This document shows positions 30,855 through 42,708 of a stretch of 64,000 nucleotides of DNA, one piece after another (within the stretch, counting starts at the first letter, position 1; every line of letters begins with the position of its first letter). The notes under the pieces are model-generated. The model saw nothing but the letters and a program-made list of their open reading frames with translations, searched no databases and had not been told where the DNA came from. The stretch comes from Perkinsus marinus ATCC 50983 (lineage: Eukaryota > Perkinsozoa > Perkinsida > Perkinsidae): the NCBI RefSeq assembly GCF_000006405.1, contig NW_003216498.1, forward strand, positions 1,015,794 to 1,079,793. Reading direction: 5' to 3'. A program made the position numbers and the translations under genes.

Positions 30855-32807
30855 TTAGTGCGTTATTAGCTCGGAGCTGTGACGTGGAATGTGCCCTTTG
30901 GGGAGCTGAAGGAATAGCAGTAAATAAGGAGGATGCCGACGAATAGTATTACGAAGCTGGGCTGACCAGTGAACATGATCATCCTGGCGAACCATCGACC
31001 TGCCGTGTTAACTTGGCGAGGAGGGCGACCCGTAAGAGCCTTGAACGGCAGCATAACGTATCTTAGGAAAGCAGGGATCGCTAAGTCAGTGTAATTTCGA
31101 TTTCCTTACCTTTGATCACACTTGCCACAAGAGAAACCCGTGTAACCGGCCATAGCGCCATGAACAGCATTATGGGCAAGTACGTGACAGTAAGTAGAGT
31201 CACCAGAATTTGCAGGAACAGCACGGATCATGTAAGTAGGATCGATGTACCTACAAGTGACACCAATATAGTCTCGAATATGAGTGCTCAGCCCCAGGTG
31301 TTACTTGACAGTCCAATCATTACGGCCGTTGGCCTTGGCATACTCCAGAATCTTATCCTTGAGGTAGACACCTACGTCGGGTAGCTTGATGTTTCCACCA
31401 GCATCCTTGAGGGTCGGATCGGCCTGCATGAGAGTAGCGCCGCATCCCTCGGCAACGACGACCACGATGTGACCATCCTTATCGATCTTCTGCTTGATGT
31501 GGTCGAGGAGCTTAGGGAGACTAATATCCATCTCGGGGAGAAGAGCAACATCGACAGTAGCCGCAGCACAGACAGCATGAAGGACAACAAATCCAGAGTT
31601 ACGTCCCATCAACTTGACCAGACCGATGCAGTTAGGAGCACCAGTAGCCTCAACATAACCTGCCTCGATGGCGCGGACGGCTTCGCTCACAGCAGTTGCG
31701 AAACCAAAGGAATCGTCAATAACGGGGATATCGTTATCAATAGTTTTGGGGATGCCAACGACGGAACACTCATAGTTAGCCTTAACCATATACTGTTGTA
31801 TTTTATCGGCACCTCTGTGGGTACCATCACCACCAACGATGAACAACATGTTCACACCCTTCCTCATGATAGCCTCAGCCATGACGTCAATATCGTCATT
31901 ACCCCGATTGCAAACTAATACGCTACCACCCATCCTATGAATGGTCTCGACCTTCTTGGAATCAAGTTTAACCCAGCAGTTATCCCTGGCGAAGCCCTTG
32001 TAACCGTCCTTAACACCGTAAATGGTGGGAACACCATACTCGTCCAGCATCTGTGTAAGACCCCGAATTACATTATTGAGACCTGGGCAGAGACCACCAC
32101 AGGTAACAATGGCGGCAGTAACTTCCTTGGGGTTGAAATAAATCTTCTCACGAGGGCCCGCACGAAGGTAGCGTAAGAACTGCTTGTGGTGCTCGTCCTT
32201 GTTACGCCAGATAGTCTGGGTGACGATCGAGTTCTCGTCTTGGAAGTCCTGCAACTGTCCCTCGTACTTCTGAATGAGGGGAGTCGCATGCTCCTTCTTA
32301 CCGAACCTCTCAGCCAAATTGGAAGGCTTCAAGTAAGTCAGGCTCTCACCTGAGGTGATAACAACAATACTATTCTTCTAGTAATTTACCAGAGTGGGAC
32401 CAGAAGACTCCCGATGCTATTCTTACCAGGGAGCAAGATATCATCCCCAGTCATACTGCCCATAACAGGCCGACTGAGATGAGAGTTCTCCTCTTCCAAA
32501 CGAGACACGTTCCCTCGGAGCTCCGTGACGGTCCTGAAGTGAAAACAATGGAATCACGACAACTGCAGTGTTCAATGGGGATCAAAAACCCGACTAGAAC
32601 TCAACGTTTCAGCGTGAGGATCCAGAGGTGTTTTCTAAGCCTTCGGACAAAAAAGGACACTCAAGAGCCGAAGGAAATAATCCCGTATTACTTGCCTAAT
32701 CCCTGCATCTTCTTGTAGGCGGCATAACTAGCAGCACCAGCCGCAACGGCAGTGGTGGCAGCAGCAGCGGCTACAGCAGCGTAGTTGTTCTTAGAATCCG
32801 ACGGCAT
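30855..32807 (-). CDS. 6-phosphofructokinase, copy 2
   Basis: Tandem paralogue of copy 1 with the same motifs ([42 protein letters not shown]). ATG 32807; exon 1 (32692-32807) encodes an Ala-rich hydrophobic leader (YAAVAAAAATTAVAAGAASY), then a short charged helix (LEEENSHLSRPV) before the catalytic core. Intron 1 is 158 nt, and the intron at 31062-31109 is exactly 48 nt at the same position as copy 1, yet its sequence is unrelated. Stop TAA 30855-30857. The hydrophobic leader may tether the enzyme to a membrane or direct it to an organelle; ordinary PFKs lack it. Core coding DNA of the two copies is very similar. Confidence 0.9.
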
Positions 32808-34273
32808 TTAGAAGCAGACTAAACAACGTCCTACCAAAAAGCTCAAGTGTTAATTCAACGGCAACGAGAGGCCACCAAGATGCTCACAGCTCCACCAAGC
32901 TAAGGTCGCCTAACAGGTAGACCGGCGCTGAGTAAGTGTAAGGTAGCAAGTTTTCAAGATACCGCTGCTCTGTCGCTCGTCAAAGATCGAGATGACTATT
33001 GGTATTGTAAGCCTCTCGGAAGAGGTGTTCTCCATTATAACGCTGTTTCTAATTGCAGATGATACCCTAGCTCTCTCATATACGTGCATCCACAGGTAGG
33101 ACAGGCCAACCAAATAAGTTGCGCGTGGAGTGGTATTGGCTTATCCACATTCTCGCGGTGTAAGTTCGATTGGATTCGTGTTTCAGTTACAGCTGTTTAT
33201 CCCGAGATAACGTGGCTTTGTGGCGAAGGTATTTGGAGGCTGGCAGGCAAGCTCCGGGGCGATCTAGGGCTCTTCCTATCACCGTTATGGCAATTGAATT
33301 TTCGTCTTGGAAAGGCTTACGGAATATACGTTTGTCGAAGGGTCCAGTTCATAATAAACTTGCCGGGTCTTAGCTGCTGTGGGGTAGCCTCCCACGCTAG
33401 TTGCTGTCGCTATCTCGACAGAAGTAGCACCACTTTTAACGAATTATGGCAATCAATGTCGCTCGAACAGTTCGAGGGCAGACTCTCCATCCTGGGACTC
33501 CACTGGAGACACCCCAGTCCGACGTACTAATTCGTTAGAAGAAATTCTGGTGTGTATTAAGTGGCACCTCGCCACTGGGAAAAAGATGCTACTCCGGAGA
33601 TTACATACCCGCTCCTCGAGCAAAATCAATCTTCCAACAACGAAACTTATTACCGTACCTCGTGGAAATTGGAGTTGCATCTGTCGTGCCGATGACACTG
33701 ATATTTCCGCCTCATGCTACTGTGGAATCGATTGTGATGGGGCGCGTCTGTGTGGCCCAGCCACCCAGTCTGGGGAGTTGGCCTTAGCAAAGGCGGAATT
33801 GGCCTTCGAAGGTGTGAAATGTCCTTGTCATCTCGTCACTACTACGTACGCTTCCGAGCCCTCTAGTGTCGGCTAGATGTGTCCACGAGGACTGTATTCA
33901 GGCATCGAGTGAGGCCTCAGGCCGGAACAACGTGTTCGATGGCTCTCTCGATCGAACCGAGTAACTATCGGCTTATAGTAGCCGCTCTAGCTCGCTCTGA
34001 TTGGCGTTTTCGGAAGGAGAAGATTACTAAGTTATTGAAAGGGTGAGATCCGTGTGCGTCTGACACTTGGAATTCCACCACATGGCTCTCGATGCATGTC
34101 AGATCGGATGTAAATTGATATAGGCTGTTCTTCTCAGTGGCCATTTGCAACGTCGTTTCTACCCAACGAATTGTCGCAAGGATCTTCTCTTGCGAGTCGA
34201 CCCGATATGCCTAAAAGAGTTTGCAGCTAAGCAACGCGGTCAATGCTCCACGCATCGGCGGTCAGCGTTTCCA
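32808..34273. other. stretch with unresolved coding signal
   Basis: Open plus-strand frames near 33084-33530 and 33550-33876 (with WSCICRADDTDIS and ALAKAELAFEGVKC) look partly protein-like and may be exons of one gene or upstream exons of the ankyrin gene. I could not join them with confident splice sites. Confidence 0.3.
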
Positions 34274-35008
34274 ATGGCGAGTTGTGAACGGGAAAGTGCG
34301 AATAGTAGTATTTTAACGAGGTTGGTTACCCGTGGAGATGAGGGGTCTCTGAGGCGTATCCTGAAGCGAATCGGGGATCGCCTGAGCACTGTCGACAGAG
34401 TTAGAGCCGTTGAGAGCGCTCTTGCGGTTCAGATGGTTACAGCGGAAATGGCAGCATGTGTAGGAACTCTGGGGGATCAGTTTTGTAGTCGGTAATCTGA
34501 AAGTATTCATCCGCAACAACTCTGTGAATTGATTAGAAAAGTCTATTCCATCTCAGCTCCGGTCAGTTTAGTTCCGACAAGCTGAAATTGATTACCAATC
34601 ATTCGCTCTTCCAACTCTGTAGGTCTGCATGGTCCTGGATAGTCACTCCATGCCAGCGCTGGTGAAGTGGTCTACGCCTCCGGGAGATACTGCTCTCCAC
34701 GTTGCATCCCGATTTGGTCATTCACTTCTAGTACAACGATTAATGGCTGCATTGGATGACGGAGGCATGTTCAAGACGTCCACGGCTTCGGGACTCGGAT
34801 ATTAATCGCAGATACTATGAAGGCTTTGGTGAATCGGAGGAACCTGTTGGGGGAAACTGCTGCCCATGTTGCACTCGATGGGAATCATATCAGCATCGCC
34901 ACAATGTTAGTTGAGAAGTACGGCTGTAACTCTCGAATCGCGGACCAGGCTGGTCGTACTGTCATGTCAATGATGTCGAGATTCAAGGACAAAATCACAT
35001 CATCATAA
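34274..35008 (+). CDS. ankyrin-repeat protein
   Basis: ATG 34274 opens a helical exon (ILTRLVTRGDEGSLRRILKR) like the first half of an ankyrin array. Two clear repeats follow: PGDTALHVASRFGHSLLVQR near 34680 and LGETAAHVALDGNHISIATML near 34850, the second with the next turn RIADQAGRT. Stop TAA 35006-35008. Ankyrin repeats bind other proteins; no catalytic domain is seen. The introns between 34491 and 34620 and near 34790 are needed, but the exact junctions are uncertain. Upstream exons may exist. Confidence 0.6.
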
Positions 35009-35244
35009 TTAGTTTCCACTAGCTGATGTGTGCTTTTCTCATAAAGTTGGTAAATTGGCCGAGAGGCACATTTGATTGAGTGGTAGCAGTGCAGTGTGCA
35101 ACTGAGGAAATACCCCAGAAGGAGACCTCGCCGGATACGCATGTTCTACAACGTGATTATACTAGACCTCGCAGCGCTTGTCAGTTTTGGAGTCGTCGCT
35201 GACACACTTCATGTGAAATGATGTCGTACGACTACTATACTAGG

Positions 35245-35376
35245 GTTGACGATACCACTACTACCGGGGTGGGTAATAATAAGACTGCTATTACTACTAC
35301 TACTATTGGGGCTGACGATACCACTACTAGCGGGGTGGATAATAGTAAGACTGCTACTACTATTATTACTACAGTT
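35245..35376 (+). repeat. two-copy 66-bp tandem repeat
   Basis: Unit GTTGACGATACCACTACTAC... repeated once with about 85-90% identity (35245-35310, 35311-35376). It is open in two frames, one Thr/Asp-rich (DDTTTTGVGNNKTAITTTT) and one Leu-rich. Confidence 0.75.
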
Positions 35377-35584
35377 GGCGAGGGGAGAGGATCGGACTAA
35401 TACTCTGAACGTTGTTTTTGTTGTTTCAGAAGGTAAAACTCTATCCGCTCATCGATGGCGTACGGAGACGTACGCCAGAGAAGACAATGAATCAATACTT
35501 CACTGTAAGCAGTTGAAATTCAGTTTTATTATCATCTTGTTCTTTTCAGCGTCGCAAGACTTCCTCCCCTCCTCCCCCTACCCC

Positions 35585-35616
35585 CTCTCAACTTGAGAGG
35601 CATGCGTCACGCATGC
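35585..35616. repeat. two abutting odd palindromes
   Basis: CTCTCAA c TTGAGAG (35585-35599) directly followed by GCATGCGT c ACGCATGC (35600-35616), each with a single C centre. Confidence 0.7.
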
Positions 35617-35654
35617 GGGTACTTGAGAGTGTCATTCTTGGATCTGATATTTTC

Positions 35655-35800
35655 GCAACGGGTCAAATTTGAAGTGCGTGTTGTCATTCTCGGAAGTTAA
35701 TTCTGAGGGTGTGTCAAACTTGAATATTCTTTGTTTCAACCTTTCGACGAACACAGTGACTCTTATATGTTCACTTGTCGAACTCCCATGGGAGTGGGCG
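35655..35800 (+). repeat. dispersed repeat family 2, copy 2
   Basis: Shares TCTGAGGGTGTGTCAAACTTG and ATGTTCACTTGTCGAACT (two separate blocks) with the minus strand of 10342-10512. Confidence 0.4.
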
Positions 35801-35977
35801 TAGAATCTCAAGGTCGTTCCGGATTAGAAGAACACTTCCTTAAACATTCTTGATTGAACGTAAATAATCCTCTGCGACACTACTCCCATACCGATACCGC
35901 AGCTTATCTGGTACTTATCACACAACACGGGAATTCCAACTGGCATCAAGAATGCTAATGTGCAACATGGAATGACA

Positions 35978-36376
35978 CTACGTGGGGCTGAGTGAAGTCG
36001 CTGCACCGGGGATAACACTCCGAAGTCTATTGGAACTGTATGGCCCTTGAGGAAGTGCAGACTTCACTGATTCACCAACCCCACTCTGTATGAATGGACC
36101 CGAGGCCGCATCAATTGTATTGATGGGCCGCGCGAGAGCTGGTGCCCACGCTTGTGTGTTACCAGATTCCATTATCTGGCATAGCACTGTCAGATGCGCT
36201 TCAGTCGCGAGTTGCACAAGAGTGTTTTTCGAGTCGCCAAGCAACTGCTCGCACGTTGTCGCAACGGGCGCATACGCCCAATCGCTGGCTTTGAATGCAG
36301 CCCTTATGTCGTTCAGGGTGTATCTGAAGACCCCGCGGTATGGAGGCTCTCTGTTACGACCAAACTCACGTTTCAT
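35978..36376 (-). CDS. hypothetical protein (132 aa)
   Basis: Single open frame from a true ATG at 36376. The product is mixed in composition with protein-like blocks (YTLNDIRAAFKASDWAYAP, LVQLATEAHLTVLCQIMESG). No family recognised, and no signal peptide or membrane helix. It could be one exon of a larger gene. Confidence 0.35.
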   Translation of the reverse strand: MKREFGRNREPPYRGVFRYTLNDIRAAFKASDWAYAPVATTCEQLLGDSKNTLVQLATEAHLTVLCQIMESGNTQAWAPALARPINTIDAASGPFIQSGVGESVKSALPQGPYSSNRLRSVIPGAATSLSPT

Positions 36377-36479
36377 TCCTCGAGCATTGGAGTTGCTGGA
36401 GTTCGAAGATAACAGAATCTGCGCTCCTCACCAGTGTTGCTGAGAGGTCCACCTTGACCTTGCCCTCGAAAACACAAGT

Positions 36480-36806
36480 TTGGTTCTGAGAAGAAATACA
36501 TGGCTTGATCTACCGAGAGAAATCAGCCATGTTATTGATGGGCTCACTTTCGGATCACAGCCGTGGAGTAGTGTAGATATCACAGCTGTCAAAGCTACGG
36601 ACGTGCTCAGATGGATGATCATAGATAAGGGGCCACTGAGTGGAATCGAGTACAGGAATGACAATGACGCTGGGTCTCGCTATCCCAAAGCAGGGGAACT
36701 CGAGATTCTCGAGTTGAGAATTGGTATGAGAAGGTGGCGAAAACGACAGACCCTCGGATTGAACTCGGGCGGAGAATGTTGTCCGCTCCAGTTTACATCG
36801 GAGTGA
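36480..36806 (+). CDS. possible hypothetical exon
   Basis: Plus-strand frame with protein-like composition (TWLDLPREISHVIDGLTFG, VDITAVKATDVLRWMIID) but no ATG at its start. It may be an internal exon. No family recognised. Confidence 0.25.
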   Translation: MVLRRNTWLDLPREISHVIDGLTFGSQPWSSVDITAVKATDVLRWMIIDKGPLSGIEYRNDNDAGSRYPKAGELEILELRIGMRRWRKRQTLGLNSGGECCPLQFTSE

Positions 36807-37160
36807 CCCACTAAGCAAACGAGCATTTCCATAGCACTCGATAACTATTACCCATCATGCGTCACTAATTTCTCATGTCTGTCACTAGCTTCTTCGCGCG
36901 CCACTAACTTCTCCGGCACGCCCGATACACGGGTCGGCTTGTGATCCCCTTTTAATGTCGCTTGCACTCGCGGCGCTGTTTTGTAGAGTTCTATATGGTG
37001 AACCCTCAGTCTGGTTGCTATCCGAGGCGAATGATGGAGTTGGTATCTTCGAACGTAAAAATTGCGTTTCACAACGCAACAAGAATATTCTAGTCCGACA
37101 GAGCAATACGGTGGCCCGCGTGAGAAATTAAGTTCCGTAGCGGCTACATTGTTGTACATT

Positions 37161-38612
37161 ATGACCCGTCACTCACAGAATCAAACTGACCGAGCCTTCA
37201 TAACTAGCGATGAGCGAAGGAAGTGTGGATTTGGTCAGATGACCGAGCGCATTGGTGAGGTCTGGCCGCAGACCCTTTGGTGACAAGTTCCTGTAGGAGC
37301 CGAGTCGCAGCTACCGTTTGGGATGTGCTGTATATCACTTCGACCTGCTAAGGAGCCTATGGCCTCACCAACGACTGGTTATATGTAAGAATGTTCTCAT
37401 AGGGCATATGACTCGGGACCGAGGCCCTTCAGCAGTGTCAACCACATATGTTGGTCACAATATGAAAATTTTGAGGAAATCTTGGGAAATTATCATTGGT
37501 TTCTGTACGTTTCTTCCCTAGTTCGTATGTAAACTTGTATTACTAGTGAGGAAAATCCCAAGCTCAGTTGAGGAAAGTGAACATATATTCCAGCACTGTT
37601 CTTCAGTTACGACAAGTCCACCGTCGTGGAGTATTTGGTGAAGGAGCGTAGCCGAATAAAGGAGGTTCTAAGGGGGCGTGAGGCGTGTGCTTTTCTGAAG
37701 CCTTATTTTGATCAGGAGCTGCGACTATACGAGCAGCAGGAGGCCAATAAGAAGGCATATGAGGATCTCAAGGAACATCAAAAAGATGCTCAACGGTGAT
37801 TCCAATACCATTATCTGTTCACCATTTGTCTGCGTATGCCTTACTTCAGGGCGCAGAAGTTCCAGACAACTATGTCCGAATTAGGGCAGCAGAGCGAGTC
37901 TAGTAGTGTGTCGAGAAACAAGGACGAGGCAGCGCGATCTGGTAATATACTGTTTGTATATGCGCTTACTGAGGGCTCTGGTGATGATAGTCGGTGTGTC
38001 GATCCCATGGGAGAACAAGACCGAGGCTCGAGCGAAGTCATTCTGGGCTGCTGAAGAGATGCCCGAGTTCCAGGGAGACGTTAAGAAGCCTGAAAGTCTG
38101 GTCCCAAGGTCGGTACGGTGGTGTATGCCTGGGCGTACGGACTTCTACGGTTTTTCAGTGTTCTCATTATTCAGATGCCCAATGACGGGTAAGAGGTTGC
38201 GGTTGAAGGATCTGGTGCCGGTTAAGTTTGAGTTGGCCAACAACGCGAAGGGTAAAGACACTGAGTATTCCGTAAGTCTAAGGGGGCAGAGGTGGGACAC
38301 ACATGTTGTGGTTGTAGGGTATGTATTGTTGTGCTGTGTCGAAGAAGCCTATCACTCATCAGAAATGTGTATTATTGCGGCCCTCTGGCGTGGTCATTAT
38401 CGAGAAAGTGTAGTAATAGGAGAAGTGGCATCGGCTGGTATAGCAAGGTCAGGTTCGACGAGTTGGTGCGGAATTCGCCTGAGCCCCGGTGTCCGGTTAC
38501 TGGTAAGAAGTTGGATCTGAAGAAGGACGTTATACACTTGCAGTCTGGCGGCACGGTAGTGGGGACTTTCGAGAGGGTGGTGATTTTCTCGCTCGCCCTC
38601 ATATATCCGTAA
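37161..38612 (+). CDS. NOSIP-like E3 ubiquitin ligase
   Basis: Homologue of NOSIP (nitric oxide synthase-interacting protein), a nuclear U-box-type ligase also found in spliceosomes. ATG 37161 gives MTRHSQNQ, matching the family start MTRHxxN. Exon 2 reads CCISLRPAKEPMASPTTGYI, then YDKSTVVEYLVKERSRIKEV after the intron (first half of the split U-box). Downstream are CPMTGKRLRLKDLVPVKF and the C-terminal CPVTGKKLDLKKDVIHLQSG, the second half. The intron 37385-37606 is inflated by a MITE whose 8-bp flank duplication includes the splice acceptor. The stop at 38610-38612 is the first in frame; a last intron is possible. Confidence 0.82.
37433..37598 (+). mobile_element. MITE family 1, copy B (in NOSIP intron, sense)
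   Basis: 166 bp starting CAGTGT and ending CATATATTCCAGCACTG. Flanked by CCCTTCAG (37425-37432) and TTCTTCAG (37599-37606), a 6/8 match read as an aged 8-bp target duplication. The right copy is the actual 3' splice site of the intron. Internal blocks GTTGGTCACAATATGAAAATTTT and GTGAGGAAAA...GCTCAGTTGAGGAAA match the other copies. Confidence 0.8.
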
Positions 38613-39997
38613 CGGTTTCGAATATGACAGTTTCAACTCTATATAGACTAGCTAGTCAGTATATCTATGCTTCGCTAAAGCTTCAGCTCTAATCCCTCAT
38701 CTGTTAACGAGAAATGTTGATTTTCCGAAATTGCCGGAGAAGAAATGCGATCCTTAGAGTGTCTCCTGCTTGGAGTTGTTGGGTGGTTTCGTTTAGGGTT
38801 TCTGTTCTCACAACAAGGTGGAGATAAGCCGGGACTCGTTACTCCGACCCAAGGGCAGCGAGATGGGCACTAGGGCCCTGAAGATCTAAGTTAGGGCTCG
38901 AGTTTTGCACGTCCGCTGTTGAGTTGTATAGTATCAATTGAAGAGGAGGTGTCTCTGTTGGCGCGCAGAAGTTGGCACCTTGTGTTGAACCTCGGGAGGC
39001 TTCTATGTAGTCTTTGAAGACCTTTTTGATCTCATCCCATTGTTTCTCGTCAATGCGGCGGCAATACGTAAAATCAACAATTGTTAAATCGCTTGGTCGC
39101 GATGATTTGCTGCTCGGCTGCGGTTTTCACTCAGAGGGGTCAATCAGTAGTATTGCGTAGTTGGCTTGTAATAGGTATGAACACGAGCGCGCTTTGTGTG
39201 CTGAGGTATTTTGCCGCGTCCGAAGTTGGTTTCTGATGTCCTTTGTCACTGCCAGTTTTTTCTGACCCTAGCCTTCACTAGTACTGAGCTCGACGTGCTG
39301 CTGAACTTTGGGGAGACCGTTGATGCGATCGAGAGTCCTGGCATTGTATGGCTGCTACCAAGTTGGGTTAATAATAGCATGAGGAAGAGGCCCTGAATGT
39401 GACGTTATCACCGATATAACCTACCACCCCTTGCCGAAGCGCCACCCTCGCTCGAACCTCGCTCGAAGCGGTTCATCAGTTATCAAATCATGTTCGCACT
39501 GATAGTGGGGACTCTCATTGCCTAAGTAGGGTTTGTCTTGGGCGCGCGCTGCAGTCACAACCACGGTCGTTGGTTTCTGAAACGGTCTGAGGCGAGCCAC
39601 TCGTTTCTACTCCCTCGTATGGACTCCTCTCATTCTTTCTTTCAGTCAGGTAGCTGGCTCCCTTCTGATGCGTCTCGTCGACTACGTTTTACTATTCTGC
39701 CATCACTGACCTGCGCATCTGAATTTTCGTCAATACCACAGCTGCCGTCTCACTCTGCCACGGAGTGGTCCCGTAGCTGTCTTCCGTCACTGAGGTTTGC
39801 ACTGGACTTTGATGCTGTTTTCCGACCGGTGGTCGTCTACTCTGGATGGCAAACTATGTACATAATGGGTGCATGTGGATTGCCACTTCTTAGCTCTACT
39901 CGATTCTTTTGTGTTGGTCAATTAATTAGAAGCTGCTGTTGAATCTGATGCCTGTAGGGTCGGTCATCTAGTGTCTCTTGCGTTGGCTTACTCGATT
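38613..39997. other. stretch without supported gene
   Basis: A 134-codon plus frame near 39538 is Ser-rich with no clear start or family. Otherwise nothing recognised. It should contain the CDT1 promoter. Confidence 0.4.
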
Positions 39998-42708
39998 ATG
40001 TCCTCTACACCCAAGGTTGGAAGCCGCTCTACAAGGTCGTCACGCCGACTCAAGCGGAGTGAGCATGGCAGTAGCCCATCTGTCAGCCGAGGTGAGTCTT
40101 CTAGGGTAGTTAGACGGTACGGGATGCTTCACTAGGTCGGTCTACGAGTCAGAAGAGGAAGCGGGAATCGACTTCTCCTGATTCAGATCCTCTATGTGCT
40201 ACGCCGAGGAAGAACTTATTCGGGAGCCCCACTGACGGTGAGTGACTGAGATGATATCAGACTTGAGCAGCTGATGATGTAGGGAATCCCGAACTGCCTA
40301 CTACTCCCAAGAGCTCTCGGCCGTCGGCGAAACGCCACAATTCGGGTACACCGAAACGCCCGGGAGGATCTTTGAAGGGTGACTCCAATGTGAGAGCCGC
40401 TTCTTCTCGAGTCGATTGAGCATACTAGCGGCATGGTTTCGTCTCCTGTCTGGTGAAAATGTGTCTCTTAGGGCCTCCTTATCGGTTCACAGCGAGAGTC
40501 TTTGGTACGGGGCCGACCGTCGACCAGGGGACGTGCTTCAATGGCGACCAATCGCAGCAGTATGGGGTTGGAGCATCCCTGGCGCATTTGTCGACTCAGG
40601 TTGTGGTACTCGCGTCAGTATGGGGGAGGTAGTGGATCAGCTCGACCTGGCCTCTACGGGAGGGAAAGGGTAGTGGGCTCGAGAGGCCTGCGGATGTGCC
40701 CTCAAGGAAAACCGTTTCCAGACGCGAGTCGTTGCCGAGGGATTCCCCTGCTGAGCGTGGTCCAGTGAAGAATCTGTTCAAAGAGTTCACTGAGGAGAAG
40801 CATGATGGTGATGCATACTACAGCTCCTGGTGTGATCCTTATCACGCACTGCAGATACGAAGACATCTCAGCTTCCTCCTTCGCCAGTACCTGCTTTTGG
40901 GGTCACGACCAAGTTGCCTATACCTGAGGAATTGAAGCAGGCTCCGGCATCTGTGATGAAGGCCGCCTTATGTGTTCGCATTTTTCACTTCACTGTGTAG
41001 GTTAGCACCGTCAAGAGGTCGCTGCCGAGCCACTACAAAACTGTATTAGATCAATTCAGAATGTAGGAAATGATGACGATGGGATGGATACCTTCCAATC
41101 AGGCTCGATGAGGTTCTCTCGTTATTCCGTGTGCGCAGCCAAGTGCCCTACTACCTGCAGCTCAAGGCTGGTGTGGAGCGAGCAAGCGGGAAGAGGTTCG
41201 CCAAGGTGAGTCTATTAGAGGGAGTGGCACGGGTTGGAGGTGGGCTTTAGGGAAGACTGCTTCAAGTTGTCTTCGCAGCTGGTGGCCTCCTTGACCTCGA
41301 GTGGCGAGAGAAGGAATGTGAAGTTGATTCGATGGGGACGAGTCCACTCAGGCGTCTAGTTGTTGTTCAGAAGGACGCTAGTGGTGGGGATGGGGACCAG
41401 GGCGGGTCGGGGGGAGGGAGAGGTTGTCAGGTGTTGTGCTCACTAAACGGCTCGATGCGAAAGAGGCCTTGGCGAGAGCTGAAGTCGTTCGGACGAAGCT
41501 CGAAGAGCTTCTAGCAGACCAGGTTGGTTCGCGGAAAGTTCGGGGTGGCTGGCTGATCGCATCGGTGCTGCTTTCTAGGAAAGGCGCTGTAGCGACCCGA
41601 AGAAATTCCTTATTGACGAGGCCGAGCCGGTTCCCCAGGTGAGTCCTAGAGCTTTCCGGAACCAGCGTTGAACACGGTGCGCAGGCCTCACTGCCTCACA
41701 ACCCTTTCGAGGCTTCTACACCAATCGAATCGACACCAGTGCTACGCGGTCGAGGGACGCCGAGCCCCGATGCGACACCCCAGACACCTTGTAGTGTACT
41801 GCTTTCTGGTAGATTGATGTTTGTCGCTAAGGCTTGGGAGGTGGTCTATATAGGTGTTCGGGCGCGGCGGCGAGAGAGGCTCGAATTGAGTTCATCTCCA
41901 TTCGTTCCGGTTATCCTCCCACAGCTGTCGGAGCCCATGACCCCAGCCGTGAGCTTGAACCCCCTCGCCTCGCTGGCACTGCTTGTTCGTGTTTCAGCGT
42001 ACTCCGTCCGTTCGGGAGAACATTCGTAGTCGATCAGCGAGCAAGACACCGGCAGAGAGACGACAGGAGATGAGAGAGAGGGTAAGTGTTGCGTCAAACT
42101 CAGCGGTGGAAAGTGATGCAGGTCCGGGCTAAGGAGGCGAAGGAGAAGGAGGATGCACGGATTTATGAAGAGGATCTGAAATGGCGCGAGTACTGGATGG
42201 TGGCCCTCGGGGTGGCTGGCTACTTGCGCCTCAGGCAACTGAGCTTCTACGAACTTCTATCATCGATTATAGCCGAACTCAGCCGGTTGTTCTTCATGAG
42301 AGGCCATCCCTCGATGAAGTTGCAAGACGTGGTGAAGTAGACGCTCAAGCACTGTTGGGTTGTTTCCGGTCGAGCTCCAGGCACTTCATGTCGGCCAATG
42401 GCGGCGGGAGCAGATATAAGCCACTGGGAGCTCGAGTAATGGAGGACTACCTTCGGCAGACGGCTGGCCTCGCGCCGGAGTGGATCAAGATCGCACACAG
42501 CAAGGTGGGGAGTGGAGTAGGCTACTTGCTTCATGATACCCACAGATCGACAGTAAGACTGAGATGATGGTAATGGACATGTCGGTGAAATCCAAGGCCG
42601 TTCTTGGGAAGGTCAAGGAGAAGAAGGATGCGTTGAATACTGAATACGCTGAATGGCAGTCGAAGCTCCCGACGAGCCCAAGACTAGTATCCTCCACTGG
42701 TGGTTAGT
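39998..42708 (+). CDS. CDT1-like DNA replication licensing factor
   Basis: Nuclear factor that loads MCM helicase onto origins. ATG 39998 opens a long basic, disordered N terminus full of SP/TP sites (STSPDSDP, ATPRKNLFGSP, TTPKSS), possible cyclin-dependent kinase sites. The CDT1 winged-helix region then reads LPSHYKTVLDQF and LDEVLSLFRVRSQVPYYLQL, ending KRFAK. Helical linkers (EALARAEVVRTKLEELL) lead to a second basic region (RTPSVRENIRSRSASKTP) and the C-terminal MCM-binding winged helix: IIAELSRLFFMRGHPSMKLQ, then VMEDYLRQTAGLAPEWIKI. TAG at 42706-42708. Many small introns; the internal exon map is approximate. Identification rests on the order of several family blocks. Confidence 0.72.

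Larger units (their letters stand above)
35009..35977. other. repeat-rich stretch without supported gene
   Basis: Holds a 66-bp tandem repeat, two adjacent odd palindromes (35585-35599, 35600-35616) and a copy of repeat family 2. A Leu-rich open frame over the tandem repeat is not accepted as a gene. Confidence 0.5.

Noticed and set aside
35246-35596. Leu-rich membrane protein over the tandem repeat
   Set aside because: The hydrophobic frame arises from reading the 66-bp repeat out of phase; there is no start context or family.
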